NCBI GenBank assembly: GCA_964503045.1
Contig: CAZCZI010000013.1
Location: 62,001-126,000, forward strand
Length of the DNA: 64,000 bases
Reading direction: 5' to 3'
DNA from: CAYZJR01 sp964503045
Lineage (GTDB): Bacteria > Cyanobacteriota > Vampirovibrionia > Obscuribacterales > Obscuribacteraceae
The notes under the pieces: generated by a model
The model's input: the letters and a program-made list of their open reading frames with translations, nothing else
Told to the model about the DNA's origin: nothing
Databases searched by the model: none
Translations under genes and position numbers: made by a program
In this document: piece after piece, positions 18,541 through 27,025 of the stretch
Position numbering within the stretch: position 1 is the stretch's first letter
How the letters are laid out: each line of letters opens with the position of its first letter

Positions 18541-19491
18541 TTAACGCCGGTGTCCGCCGAAGAGGCGCATGAGCTTGGGATGAGCCGCGGCTCCTTCCTC
18601 TGTGCTGAACACCGACCAGTCACAGTGGGCCTTTTTGAACAAGGCGAGGAGTGCGGAGTTGTGCCGCTGGAAGTTCTCTTGGAACTTCTGGCGGGTTGAA
18701 CGCGACAACCAGATGGTGCGGCGTGTTCCGGTGCGCATGTCCTGAAGGGTGTAGAACCCCCAGCCAGCCGGCAGCTCACGTTCACGCCTGTCCTGGATGA
18801 CCAGGCAGACGATATCGTGGATGGTGCCAGCCCGACGCAGCGCCTTCTTGTCCTCTTCCGAGAGGTCGAAGAAGTCGGAGAGCACGAAGACCAGTGAGCG
18901 CGAAGACGGCAGCCGAGACAGGGCCTTCACCAGACCGCTGACAGGCTTTTCGGCCTTGGTTGCCTTTTTGCCTTTGGCACGCTCTTCGGGTGCGTTGCAC
19001 TCGAGAGTCGCTGCCAGGGCGGGAACGAGGTTCATCTTCGCGGACTTGGACGGGTAGTACTTCTCGACTCGATCTTCGGAGTAAGCGACGAAGCCGACTT
19101 TGTCGTTCGTCTCTTCTGCCGACTTGATGATCGAGGCAATCAGCTCGGCCGCGAGCACACGCTTGGTGGTGCGGTGCGTGCCGAAGTCCATCGTCGTCTT
19201 GGTGTCGACCAGTACAAAGAACTTGGTATCGCGCGGATCGTAGAATTGGACGGTGAGAATTTCCTGCCCACCGGTCTGAGCGGTAGCCGCCCAGTCGATG
19301 TCGCGAGGGTCATCACCCGGCTCGTAGGTGAGTCGAGCCGCCAAGTCGTATCCGTTCGATCCACGGGACCGGCTCTTGCGAGAGCCGGCGCCACCGTACG
19401 CGCTGGCGGTGGTACGCCAGTTGATCGGAATTTCGCAGGACACAGCCTTGCGAAGAATTCCGCGGATCGCGTCCTTCGTTTCCTGTTTCAT
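18541..19491 (-). CDS. DUF58 protein of the MoxR locus
   Basis: A 316-residue protein with the DUF58 signature YEPGDDPRDIDW (56-67), followed by a VWA-like fold (FFVLVDTKTTMDFG near 92-105, FVLSDFFDLSEEDKKAL). The MIDAS is degenerate (DTKTT). DUF58 proteins are nearly always encoded next to MoxR ATPases, and the pair is thought to act as an ATPase-chaperone module that helps assemble or activate envelope complexes. The start has a TAGGAGAAAA site. About 220 bases separate it from moxR, and it is close to the BatD-like gene. Confidence 0.88.
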   Translation of the reverse strand: MKQETKDAIRGILRKAVSCEIPINWRTTASAYGGAGSRKSRSRGSNGYDLAARLTYEPGDDPRDIDWAATAQTGGQEILTVQFYDPRDTKFFVLVDTKTTMDFGTHRTTKRVLAAELIASIIKSAEETNDKVGFVAYSEDRVEKYYPSKSAKMNLVPALAATLECNAPEERAKGKKATKAEKPVSGLVKALSRLPSSRSLVFVLSDFFDLSEEDKKALRRAGTIHDIVCLVIQDRRERELPAGWGFYTLQDMRTGTRRTIWLSRSTRQKFQENFQRHNSALLALFKKAHCDWSVFSTEEGAAAHPKLMRLFGGHRR

Positions 19492-19709
19492 GGATGTTTT
19501 CTCCTAATAACAAGACTGAAAGTAGATACGAGGCGGAGGCAAGCTTCTGGTTTGTGCGGCATGTGCGCCGAACCGGGGGTTTTGGACGACTCACCAGCAA
19601 CGGCCATCTACGAATCGCGATGATTCGCAGCCGGACATTGAATGCTGAGTCCTCCTAGCCACCCGGCTCGGCGCAAACCTACGACATACGTCGTCATGCT
19701 CGCAGCCAG

Positions 19710-20726
19710 TTACTTGCTCTTGCGCTCGATCACAGGCACCTGAGCCAGAACCGCCTGGATGAACTTGTCGGTCGTGAAACCGTCGAGCGCCGCATCCTGC
19801 GTGAGGATGATGCGGTGACGGCACACGTCGCGGAACACCGACTTCACGTCGTCGGGCGTGATGTGGTCACGACCGTCGAGGAAGGCGAGCGCAGCCGCGG
19901 TGCGCAAGGTCCAGATGATGCAGCGCGGAGAAGCGCCGAAGGCGACCTTCTCCGAGAAGGTCTCGCCGTCCTTGTCCTTGATGTTCTTGAAGGCCGGATC
20001 GGACGGACGAGTGGCGCGGACGAGGTCGACGATGTACTCGACCAATGCGTCCTTCGCACCCTGATCCGCGATCGTCAGAACCTTCTCGCGCATCGCCAGG
20101 ATGTCGACGGTGGAGAGCACCTTCTCGATGATCCGCTGTGCGTCACGGCCGTGAACCTTGGTGTTCTTGGCGACGTTGATTTCGTCGTTGCGAGACACGT
20201 AGTCCATGACCAGCTTGAAGCAGAAGCGGTCCAACATGGCTTCCGGAAGCGGGAAGGTACCTTCCTGCTCCACCGGGTTCATGGTGGCGAGAACGAGGAA
20301 CGGGTCCTCCAGGTCGTAGCGCACACCACCGATGGTGACGTAGCGCTCCTGCATGGCCTGGAGCATGGCGGAGAGGGTCTTCGGGGTCGTACGGTTGACC
20401 TCGTCGGCCAGAAGCAGGTTGGTGCCGATCATCGGGCCGGTCTGAGTTTCGAACTCGCCGGTCTTCTGGTTGAAGATCTGGACGCCGATGATGTCGGTCG
20501 GCTTGAGGTCAGGGGTCATCTGGATGCGGTTCTGGCGGGCGCCCTCGATCGCCGCCTGCAGCGTGCTGATGAGGGTCGTCTTCGCCAAACCGGGCATGGA
20601 CTCCAGAAGAACGTGGCCGTCAGCCAAGAGCGCCAGGATGATCTGACGCTTGATGTGCGAGTAACCGATCACGACCTTGTCCAATTCGGCGGACAGGAGG
20701 TTGATCTTCTCGATCTTGGTGTTCAT
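19710..20726 (-). CDS. moxR: MoxR-family AAA+ ATPase
   Basis: A 338-residue AAA+ protein of the MoxR type. Walker A is ESMPGLAKTT (42-51), Walker B is LLADEVNRTTPKT, and sensor-type blocks follow (FLVLATMNPVEQEGTFPLPEAMLDRF). MoxR ATPases act with VWA proteins as chaperones for metal insertion or maturation of enzyme complexes. Here the gene is flanked by two VWA genes, a TPR gene and a DUF58 gene, the classic Bat layout. An AAAGGAGC site precedes the ATG. It is GC-rich like the rest of the locus. Confidence 0.94.
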   Translation of the reverse strand: MNTKIEKINLLSAELDKVVIGYSHIKRQIILALLADGHVLLESMPGLAKTTLISTLQAAIEGARQNRIQMTPDLKPTDIIGVQIFNQKTGEFETQTGPMIGTNLLLADEVNRTTPKTLSAMLQAMQERYVTIGGVRYDLEDPFLVLATMNPVEQEGTFPLPEAMLDRFCFKLVMDYVSRNDEINVAKNTKVHGRDAQRIIEKVLSTVDILAMREKVLTIADQGAKDALVEYIVDLVRATRPSDPAFKNIKDKDGETFSEKVAFGASPRCIIWTLRTAAALAFLDGRDHITPDDVKSVFRDVCRHRIILTQDAALDGFTTDKFIQAVLAQVPVIERKSK

Positions 20727-20841
20727 GATTTAGCTCCTTTTGAGCAAAACTGAAAGTTGAGGTTTCGTTTGCAACGGACAGCCGGCGCGCGCCCGAAATT
20801 GGGTTCGCGCTGCCTGACTGTCCTGACGAGTCGCAAAAGAC

Positions 20842-21915
20842 TTAAATGAGATCCTTGCGGGGCGCGAGCCCACGCAGGAACAAAAACCCGAGCAGAAGCA
20901 CGGCGCCTCCTACGAAGTAGAAGTACACGTGATTCTCTCGCTTCTCGGCGCGCGTTCCGCCGAGAGTGGAAGCCCACTGAACGTTGAGCTTGCCGGTGCC
21001 CTCCAACTTGACGTAGGTGCCGCCGGTCTGGGTAGCCAGAGCCATGAGCGGAGCCTCGTCGAGCGCGGTCGTCTGCACCTGGCCATCCTTTTGCAGGTAG
21101 CCAGTGAGTTGACCGTCGCGGCTGTAGAGCGGAACCGGGCTGGGAGTGGTAGCGCCGACACCGATGACGATGAACTTGACGTTCAGTTCGCGCATCTCTT
21201 CGAGAACCTTCGTGAGATTCTCGTTGTCGCCGTCGAATCCGCCGTCGGAGAACAGAAGAATGACGCGCTGCTTGTCCGTAGCCTTTTCAGCTTTGAACAT
21301 GCCAAGCGCCATCTTCAGCCCTTCGGCGTAGTCCGAACCGCCACCAGGGGCGGAGCCAATGGCCATCCAGTTTTCCATGACCCAGCGAAGCGACGTGAAG
21401 TCGTCCGTGAGCGGAGCCTGGTTAAAACCATTGCCGGAGTAGTTGACGATGCCGACGCGGTTGCCCTGAACAGCAGGCATCACTTGCTTGGAGATGACCA
21501 GCTTGGCCATATCCAGCTTGGTGCCGTACGGTCCGGGTACCATCGTCGGGTCCACACCGTTTTTCGGTGGCATGACAGGGCGGTAGTCTTCCGCCGCCAT
21601 GCTCTTGGACACGTCAACAACTGCGATTACTTCCAGCGTGCCCGCCTTGACGTTGGTGGGGGCGGCAGGGGTGACTGGACCAGCGGCTGCCACCGTGAGC
21701 AGTGTCACGACAGCGAGCCAGCCGGCCAGCACCAAGCCTTCAGCAGCCAATCGAAGCGGTTTTGTGAACCGCCCGATCAGCTGCTCTTCACCGTAGGCCT
21801 TGCGCGCCTTGACGCGCAGTTTGTAGCCTGTGTACCAGAGCGCGATGACAGCCGGGATGAGCACGACGAGCGCACCCAGAAACTCCGGCCTCAGAAGGTG
21901 AATGCCGTTGAACAT
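20842..21915 (-). CDS. BatA/BatB-type VWA membrane protein
   Basis: A 357-residue protein: an N-terminal helix (LGALVVLIPAVIALWYTG), a second hydrophobic stretch (about 60-82), a VWA domain with the MIDAS motif DVSKS (101-105), and a C-terminal transmembrane helix (YFYFVGGAVLLLGFLFL). This is the BatA/BatB topology, with the VWA domain exposed between membrane helices. A strong AAAGGAGG site precedes the ATG. The spacer to moxR downstream is about 115 bases; the upstream TPR gene ends 15 bases before this start. Confidence 0.9.
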   Translation of the reverse strand: MFNGIHLLRPEFLGALVVLIPAVIALWYTGYKLRVKARKAYGEEQLIGRFTKPLRLAAEGLVLAGWLAVVTLLTVAAAGPVTPAAPTNVKAGTLEVIAVVDVSKSMAAEDYRPVMPPKNGVDPTMVPGPYGTKLDMAKLVISKQVMPAVQGNRVGIVNYSGNGFNQAPLTDDFTSLRWVMENWMAIGSAPGGGSDYAEGLKMALGMFKAEKATDKQRVILLFSDGGFDGDNENLTKVLEEMRELNVKFIVIGVGATTPSPVPLYSRDGQLTGYLQKDGQVQTTALDEAPLMALATQTGGTYVKLEGTGKLNVQWASTLGGTRAEKRENHVYFYFVGGAVLLLGFLFLRGLAPRKDLI

Positions 21916-21930
21916 GTATTCATCCTCCTT

Positions 21931-22512
21931 TTACATCTTGTCCCGGTCGCCCTTACCCGGCTGATTGCCAGGCTGGTCTCCGGGAACTTGTTTGTTGCCC
22001 TGGCCGGGCTTGTTGCCCTTGCCGTCGCCCTTACCCTGGCCCTGACCCAGTTGTGGGTTGTTCTTGTAGAGAAGCTCCAGGTCGTACTTGACGATCATGG
22101 CCTCTTCCCGCAGCCGCTCGGCGTCTTCGAGGCTTACGCCGCGATAGCCGTTGCCGGGGTTGAGTTTGAGCGACTCCTTGAACGCCTCCACGGCGGGCTC
22201 GCCCTGCCGCATACGCAGCAGAGACTTGGCCTTGTGGAAGTTAGCCAGTGCAGCCAACTCCGAGTTGGCGTGGGGATACACGAAGCGAGTGACCCAATCG
22301 GCTCGGGTCTGCTGCTTGTAGGCAGCGATTGATTGATCGAACAGCTTGACTGCGGTCTGAACGTCGCCCGTCTGATACGCAGCGACACCCTGGTTGTAGT
22401 ACTCAACCTGGGCACTGCGCCATGTGGCGAGCTGATAACCGTAGTTAAGCGAGAGGCAGCCGGCGACGAGTGCCGCCAGCAGCCAGAGGTAGCTCTTCTT
22501 GAAGAAGCGCAT
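21931..22512 (-). CDS. TPR protein of the Bat locus (BatC/BatE-like)
   Basis: A 193-residue protein with a signal-anchor (SYLWLLAALVAGCLSLNYGYQL) and two TPR-like units (VEYYNQGVAAYQTGDVQTAVKLFDQSIAAY and LANFHKAKSLLRMRQGEPAVEAFKESLKLNPGN). The C-terminal 35 residues are a low-complexity Gly/Gln/Lys/Pro stretch (GKGDGKGNKPGQGN). TPR genes between two VWA genes are standard in Bat operons. The spacers to both neighbours are under 25 bases, so co-transcription is near certain. A TAGGAGGAC site precedes the ATG. Confidence 0.85.
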   Translation of the reverse strand: MRFFKKSYLWLLAALVAGCLSLNYGYQLATWRSAQVEYYNQGVAAYQTGDVQTAVKLFDQSIAAYKQQTRADWVTRFVYPHANSELAALANFHKAKSLLRMRQGEPAVEAFKESLKLNPGNGYRGVSLEDAERLREEAMIVKYDLELLYKNNPQLGQGQGKGDGKGNKPGQGNKQVPGDQPGNQPGKGDRDKM

Positions 22513-22532
22513 GGTTTAGTCCTCCTACTGAA

Positions 22533-23528
22533 TTAGGCGTCCTCGCGGACAAGTGCCGAAGCGATCAGGAACAAAAGTCCCAGACCAACCGAGACCATCA
22601 CAAACCAGTGATAGACCTCGCGGTACGAAACGTTCTTCTCAACTTCGATGCGCGACTTCTCGAGCTGGTCGATGGTGGCGAAACCATCACGCATCTGTTG
22701 AGCGTCGCCGACAACGATAACGAGACCTCCGTTGGTCTCGACGAGGCGACGCAGTGGCTGAGTCATGCTGCTGTTGTTGACCCAGCCTTCGCCAACACCC
22801 AAGACGTAAATCTTGATGCCGGCGTCTTGCAGCTGTTGCGAGAGCTCCTGGAAGCGCTGATCGGAGATCGACGATTCACCGTCGGTCACCATAATCAACA
22901 CCTTGCTCTTCGCTTTACCGAGGTCCTTGAAGTGGTTGATGGCGCCCTGAATGGGTCCCATCCGACCATTGGGGCCGTCCGGTCCGTCGAAGTTGGTGCC
23001 ACCGCCGTTGTACTTGCTGATACCGGTGTTCTTCTGTGAGATCACCTTGAGGTCAGCAGACAGAGGCCAACTGTAGTACACCTCGTCATCGAACAGCATC
23101 AGAGCGACGCGGTCGCCTTTTCTGAGCTCGATGAACTGAGCGATCGCCTTCTCGGCGACCTGAATGCGCTTGGGAGGCTGGTTGTTCTGGGTATCACCAG
23201 AGTCACCAGCGAATGCCTGTTGCGCCGGGTCCTGAATTGCGGAGGACATCGAACCCGAAATGTCCGTCGTGATGACGAAATCACGCGTCTGCACAGCTTC
23301 CTTCTCAGTGATTTCCTGCAGGAGCGGTCGCGACAGTGCAAGGCACAGCGCCGTCCAAAACAGAATCAGAAGAAGGTTGGGAATCCATCCAATCAAGGGA
23401 ATCCTGCGCAAGTTCGAATGCATCGAGACCTGCGAGTGCCCGAGAGCTTTCCGGCGCCGAGTGGCGAACCAGAGGATGGGTACCAAAGCGAGCATGAGCG
23501 CCATCATTTGGGGAAATGCAAAGCTCAT
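22533..23528 (-). CDS. BatA/BatB-type VWA membrane protein, first gene of the Bat locus
   Basis: A 331-residue protein with an N-terminal hydrophobic segment (MMALMLALVPILWF), a second around 50-70, a VWA domain with DISGS (89-93) as MIDAS, and a C-terminal transmembrane helix (WFVMVSVGLGLLFLIASAL). It is a diverged sister of the VWA gene two positions downstream. The ATG at 23528 has a GGAGG site; the upstream start at 23561 has none. It heads the leftward Bat-MoxR-DUF58-BatD-CtpA run and is preceded by about 900 bases without genes, which should hold the main promoter. Confidence 0.9.
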   Translation of the reverse strand: MSFAFPQMMALMLALVPILWFATRRRKALGHSQVSMHSNLRRIPLIGWIPNLLLILFWTALCLALSRPLLQEITEKEAVQTRDFVITTDISGSMSSAIQDPAQQAFAGDSGDTQNNQPPKRIQVAEKAIAQFIELRKGDRVALMLFDDEVYYSWPLSADLKVISQKNTGISKYNGGGTNFDGPDGPNGRMGPIQGAINHFKDLGKAKSKVLIMVTDGESSISDQRFQELSQQLQDAGIKIYVLGVGEGWVNNSSMTQPLRRLVETNGGLVIVVGDAQQMRDGFATIDQLEKSRIEVEKNVSYREVYHWFVMVSVGLGLLFLIASALVREDA

Positions 23529-24446
23529 GGTATTCCTCCATGTTAAGAGTTTGGAACGCAAGTAGAGGGAATACGAAACTGCGTTTAAGAGACGGCACGT
23601 CGCTGAGAGCGATGTGAACCAGTTCAGTTGGAACCAGTTTTCATCGGGCGAGCAGATGTCGACTCTGAAACGGTGTTCTGCAACGACACTTCACTTGCAG
23701 CGGGTGTCATTGCAAACGGATTGCAATCGCAGAGGGCTTGCGCCAGCGAACACCGCTCCCTTTCGTGGGGAGGGTTCTACTGCAATTACTTTCGGAAGAA
23801 GGTTGGTTTTCCTAGAAGCGGAACACTTAAAGAAACATGAAAAAACGACGATCAGACCATATAGAAATGACATGCCCAAAGCAAATGAATAAAGCCAATA
23901 ACTGAGGCCCTGGAATCGAGATGTAAGCCATCTAATTCAAACTGATCATAGGCGCGTTGATTGTAACGCGATCTTCAAAAACCCCATGTCATCAGGGATT
24001 CGAGAAGTGGTTTTGTGCAAGACTTTGAATATTGAGATGTCAAGACTGTCTCAAAACCACTGACGATCGGGGTTTTCACCACTTGACAGCCAGCTACTCC
24101 AACTAAGTTGATACTTCGCGCGGCTATCGCAAGAACCGAATCTCTTGACAGGTTGGGCTTTTCAAGGGGTTCTAGTGCCGATTGATGATTCGTTTTGGAC
24201 TTCCTGGAGTCTGTGTGATTTTTCCGGAAAAATCACACACTTCGAAATCGCAACATATATGATTGATTGCGTGTCCGATCTTGTTGACAACACCCTCCGG
24301 GCAAGTTTCAGTGTTGGTCGTTTTGATTGGTGATATCAAAAGTGGTGGCATCAATTGGACGCGCGGTAGGCTTGGCATGCAGTACTGCATGTGGTGTCAA
24401 TCTTGTGTGATGGCTTGGCGTAGACAAGTAGACTGTGCTGATGAGA
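23529..24446. other. Long spacer between the Bat locus and the AbiEi-like gene
   Basis: About 920 bases with no supported gene. The left half is probably the Bat locus leader. Several TTGACA hexamers occur (near 24084, 24145 and 24281). A perfect palindrome copy lies at 24212-24239. A 22-codon frame near 23837 is too short to support. Confidence 0.5.
24212..24239. repeat. Dispersed palindrome, copy 3 (perfect, 28 bp)
   Basis: A perfect inverted repeat without spacer; each half is TGTGTGATTTTTCC or its complement. It lies about 200 bases past the 3' end of the AbiEi-like gene, which has another copy at its 5' side. Confidence 0.9.
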
Positions 24447-25394
24447 TCAAGCATACCTGCGTTCCGGAATTTTCAATACAGTCATGTATGTAATCGTGTT
24501 TTCGCTAACAATATTTGGGCTGATACCGAAGTAGTGGGTGTGTTGGAATATCATCTCGGCGAAGCTTCTTACATTGAGTGGTGTGTTGGTTCTCCTCGTT
24601 TGGGTTTTCTTGGACTTAACCTTATCTCTGGTTTTCTTGTCCACTTGTGTATATTGATTGCTTGTTTCTGTCGGCTCAAATTCTTGTTTTTGTCTGATAT
24701 CTAGAGCTGTTTGAACCCCGCCCGCTCGTTTCTTTGTTTGTGTTATCTCACTAGTTTCAAGTGAGAGCACTTCAGTGTTACTCATTGCTTGAATCGACAT
24801 TCTTGGCATGACAGGCTCAATGAAGTCTTTTAACCAAGCAGGAATCAAGGAAACAAATTTCCAGAGCAATTCCTTTTCTGTTCTATTTAGCAGTTGCATG
24901 GTATCGCGGATCAGCTGGGAACTACAGTTCTCTCTTCCCAATTGCCAAAATGCTCTGAGCAAAGCACCAGTAGCGGTGTCTCCTAGGGCTAGTTTCCGTG
25001 CTGAAACTCCATTCAATTGAACCTTCATGCCGTGCAAACACAGATTGAATTCAGTTGTAGAGCCGGATGCAGCAAAGGAAACCTTGTCCCTTGGCGTTTC
25101 AGTTATGTTCAACTGAGCCATGATTTCGGAGCCGTCCTGCAGGACTCTTTTTCCAAAAGCGGTTGCCTTTGCTTGAACGATTTCTTCGGGGTGAATGAGC
25201 TTTGTTGGGTGATCGTACCTTGCAAAGACGCCGTTGGCGAGCCGTATCAGGGTTCCATTTTGTACAAGTCGCTGCATCTCTTGATCGACTGCGCCACGGG
25301 TTCCGCAATACAAAACATCGCGTGTGCAATGGATTTTAGTGGGTTCGGCAGCGTGCACGTGGCGACGGATCATGGCAGCTGTGCTTATCATCAT
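24447..25394 (-). CDS. AbiEi/DUF6088-like protein (antitoxin-type), orphan
   Basis: The 315-residue protein has an N-terminal winged-helix-like region (TRDVLYCGTRGAVDQEMQRLVQNGTLIRLANGVFARYD), followed by a block resembling the DUF6088/AbiEi C-terminal part (EEIVQAKATAFGKRVLQDGSEIMAQLNITETPRDKVSFAASGST). Members of this family are antitoxin or transcription-regulator components of abortive-infection-type toxin-antitoxin pairs. No AbiEii-type nucleotidyltransferase lies beside it. The last 100 residues are a Lys/Thr/Gln-rich tail not usual for the family. The start at 25394 has a GAGGAAG site; the longer frame to 25550 reads through a palindrome copy. It is AT-rich and flanked by two palindromes. 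Confidence 0.65.
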   Translation of the reverse strand: MMISTAAMIRRHVHAAEPTKIHCTRDVLYCGTRGAVDQEMQRLVQNGTLIRLANGVFARYDHPTKLIHPEEIVQAKATAFGKRVLQDGSEIMAQLNITETPRDKVSFAASGSTTEFNLCLHGMKVQLNGVSARKLALGDTATGALLRAFWQLGRENCSSQLIRDTMQLLNRTEKELLWKFVSLIPAWLKDFIEPVMPRMSIQAMSNTEVLSLETSEITQTKKRAGGVQTALDIRQKQEFEPTETSNQYTQVDKKTRDKVKSKKTQTRRTNTPLNVRSFAEMIFQHTHYFGISPNIVSENTITYMTVLKIPERRYA

Positions 25395-25723
25395 GTCTGC
25401 TTCCTCGCGTATGTGCCTACTATTTTTAAAAACGTTTGAGGAGTGCAAAAAGTTCAACGGAAATTGAAAATTTAATTCCGTCTTCTCGTTGGAAAATCTG
25501 TTTGATTTTCCCGGAAAAATCAAAACATGAGACGCACCCACAAAAAGCAATTGCCTTTAGATAAATCCCGACCGCCGAGCACCTGCCTGTTTGTCACCGT
25601 TTGTGGTGCTTACGAAAGAATATAGTAAAATCCTTCAAAAGACGAAAAGAACAGAAGCGCTTGCGCGCCACTGCCCTTTTCGCGCTGCTATAGGAACGCC
25701 GGCGTGAGCGAACCGACTACGAG
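25395..25723. other. Spacer upstream of the AbiEi-like gene
   Basis: About 330 bases. It contains the AbiEi-like leader and a palindrome copy. The right part becomes GC-rich towards the next gene. No further gene is supported. Confidence 0.5.
25499..25527. repeat. Dispersed palindrome, copy 4 (imperfect)
   Basis: TGTTTGATTTTCCC is followed by GGAAAAATCAAAACA. There is one mismatch near the centre and one extra A in the right arm. The TTTGA/TCAAA arms differ from the GTGTGA arms of copy 3 yet still pair with each other. Confidence 0.8.
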
Positions 25724-26080
25724 TTAGGCGTTCGCCAGCTCGTCATCGGTCCACAGCGACTCGCGGACGGGGAATCCCTTTGCTGACTTCAAAGCTATGA
25801 AGTAGCAAGGGCCCGACGACCACGGAGCGGCCTGGACGAATTCCTCGTAGACCTTGCCGTTGGGCAGGTGGTAGCGATGAAGGTGCGCGACCACGTCGGT
25901 CCACGCTCCTTCGATCTTGCCAACCACCTCGACGCGCGCGACCGGCACCCTCACCCACCGCTTGAAGCGTCGCTTGACGCCTCCGGGATGGATTCGAACA
26001 CCGATCTCACGCACCTTCTGCGTGCGCAGAACCTTGGCTTGGGCCCACGAGTTGAGTCCCACGTATTGATCCGATCGCAT
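25724..26080 (-). CDS. Hypothetical small basic protein
   Basis: A 118-residue protein without a family I recognise. It is basic in the first half (RTQKVREIGVRIHPGGVKRRFKRWVRVPVARVEVVGKIEG) and has alternating hydrophobic patterns that suggest a small beta-rich fold, ending in an acidic tail (WTDDELANA). No signal peptide or cysteine cluster. An upstream start at 26173 exists, but the ATG at 26080 has a GAAGGAGAC site. It is the last gene of a leftward GC-rich series running from the PrkA genes, though gaps of 150-300 bases make a single transcript uncertain. Confidence 0.65.
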   Translation of the reverse strand: MRSDQYVGLNSWAQAKVLRTQKVREIGVRIHPGGVKRRFKRWVRVPVARVEVVGKIEGAWTDVVAHLHRYHLPNGKVYEEFVQAAPWSSGPCYFIALKSAKGFPVRESLWTDDELANA

Positions 26081-26385
26081 GACAGTCTCCTTCGCTTGGG
26101 GCTTTGCGCTCAGCGACTCGAAGCCGCCCCAGATTGCTTCAAGCCGCTGCAAGGACCGTTGGTCGTGCGCCAAACGAGTCGAGACGATTGCCTCGACTGT
26201 TCAGCGACATCGACACGAACACAAATTAGATGTGTGAGCATGCGTCCGCGAATGCGGTCGCTACTCGATGCACGTTCCAGTTCATGTGTTAAATGGTCTG
26301 CGTGTTCATGCGGGTCTTGCGCGCTTTTGCGATAGTTGACTTGTGCGATGCGATTTGTTCAGCAGCTTTGTTGATTTACCAGTGG
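26081..26385. other. Spacer between two small GC-rich genes
   Basis: About 305 bases. Apart from the leader of the small basic-protein gene I see no gene and no strong hairpin. Confidence 0.4.
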
Positions 26386-26892
26386 TTACCGCTTCACGAT
26401 TATCGTGACGGTCCACTTCGTTCCGGTGGTACCACCGCCCCACAGCTGGTGCTCCACGATCTCCAGGGTCGTCTTTCCGGGCGAAACCGCCTTGAAAGTG
26501 AGGGAGCGAGTGCCCTTGCCCCACTGTTTGCCGGGCTGGAAAGCGCCGGTCGAAACTGTGGAAAGGATGCTCCTGTCATGCGCGTAGCCGGGCTTCCACT
26601 CTTTGTAGTTGCCCTGATCTTCGTGCAACGTGACTTCCAGCTCGTCGTCGACCTTGAGGTTGACGACAGCGCCGTTGTCGTTGGTGTTCTTCTTTATCGT
26701 CCACGCGCTCGGGGTGCCGGGCGGCGGAAGAGGAGAACCCGAAATCGGGTTGCGGCATGAGGCACATTCGCCCAGCGACTGGCTGCACGAATCGCACAGA
26801 CGCAGCATGGAGCTCGGCGTGTAGCCTCCGCAGTGGTGGCAGTACCCGGGAACGGTGATGAACGCTTTACCGGTGCAAGGTGTGCACAACAT
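26386..26892 (-). CDS. Zinc-ribbon protein with chagasin-like (I42) C-terminal domain
   Basis: A 168-residue protein in two parts. Residues 1-50 hold cysteine pairs (CTPC, CHHC, CDSC, CASC) of a double zinc ribbon. Residues 60-168 have the layout of the chagasin/I42 cysteine-protease inhibitor fold: NLKVDDELEVTLHEDQGNYKEW, then GTRSLTFKAVSPGKTTLEIVEHQLWG and a final WTVTIIVKR strand. I42 domains are normally exported; here there is no signal peptide and a metal-binding module replaces it. The family call rests on the TFKAVSPGKTTLE and final-strand pattern. It lies downstream of the SpoVR/YeaH/PrkA genes with GC-rich codon use like theirs. Confidence 0.7.
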   Translation of the reverse strand: MLCTPCTGKAFITVPGYCHHCGGYTPSSMLRLCDSCSQSLGECASCRNPISGSPLPPPGTPSAWTIKKNTNDNGAVVNLKVDDELEVTLHEDQGNYKEWKPGYAHDRSILSTVSTGAFQPGKQWGKGTRSLTFKAVSPGKTTLEIVEHQLWGGGTTGTKWTVTIIVKR

Positions 26893-27025
26893 AATTCGTC
26901 TCCCGTATCCTTAGATACTTAGTTTCCAAGAATGAATGGCAAAAAAATAGGAAGCGAGACTCCGGCCTGTACTGAGATTGCTCTCTAGCACAGATCCGAA
27001 GCTCGCTCCTATCCTGCCTTGCGGT

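Noticed and set aside
18522..18785. 88-residue extension of the BatD-like protein
   Set aside because: It overlaps the DUF58 gene in another frame; a signal peptide begins exactly at the internal ATG, which has an AGGAGA site.
25395..25550. N-terminal extension of the AbiEi-like protein
   Set aside because: The extension translates a palindrome copy, while the internal ATG has a good ribosome binding site and matches the usual start of the family.
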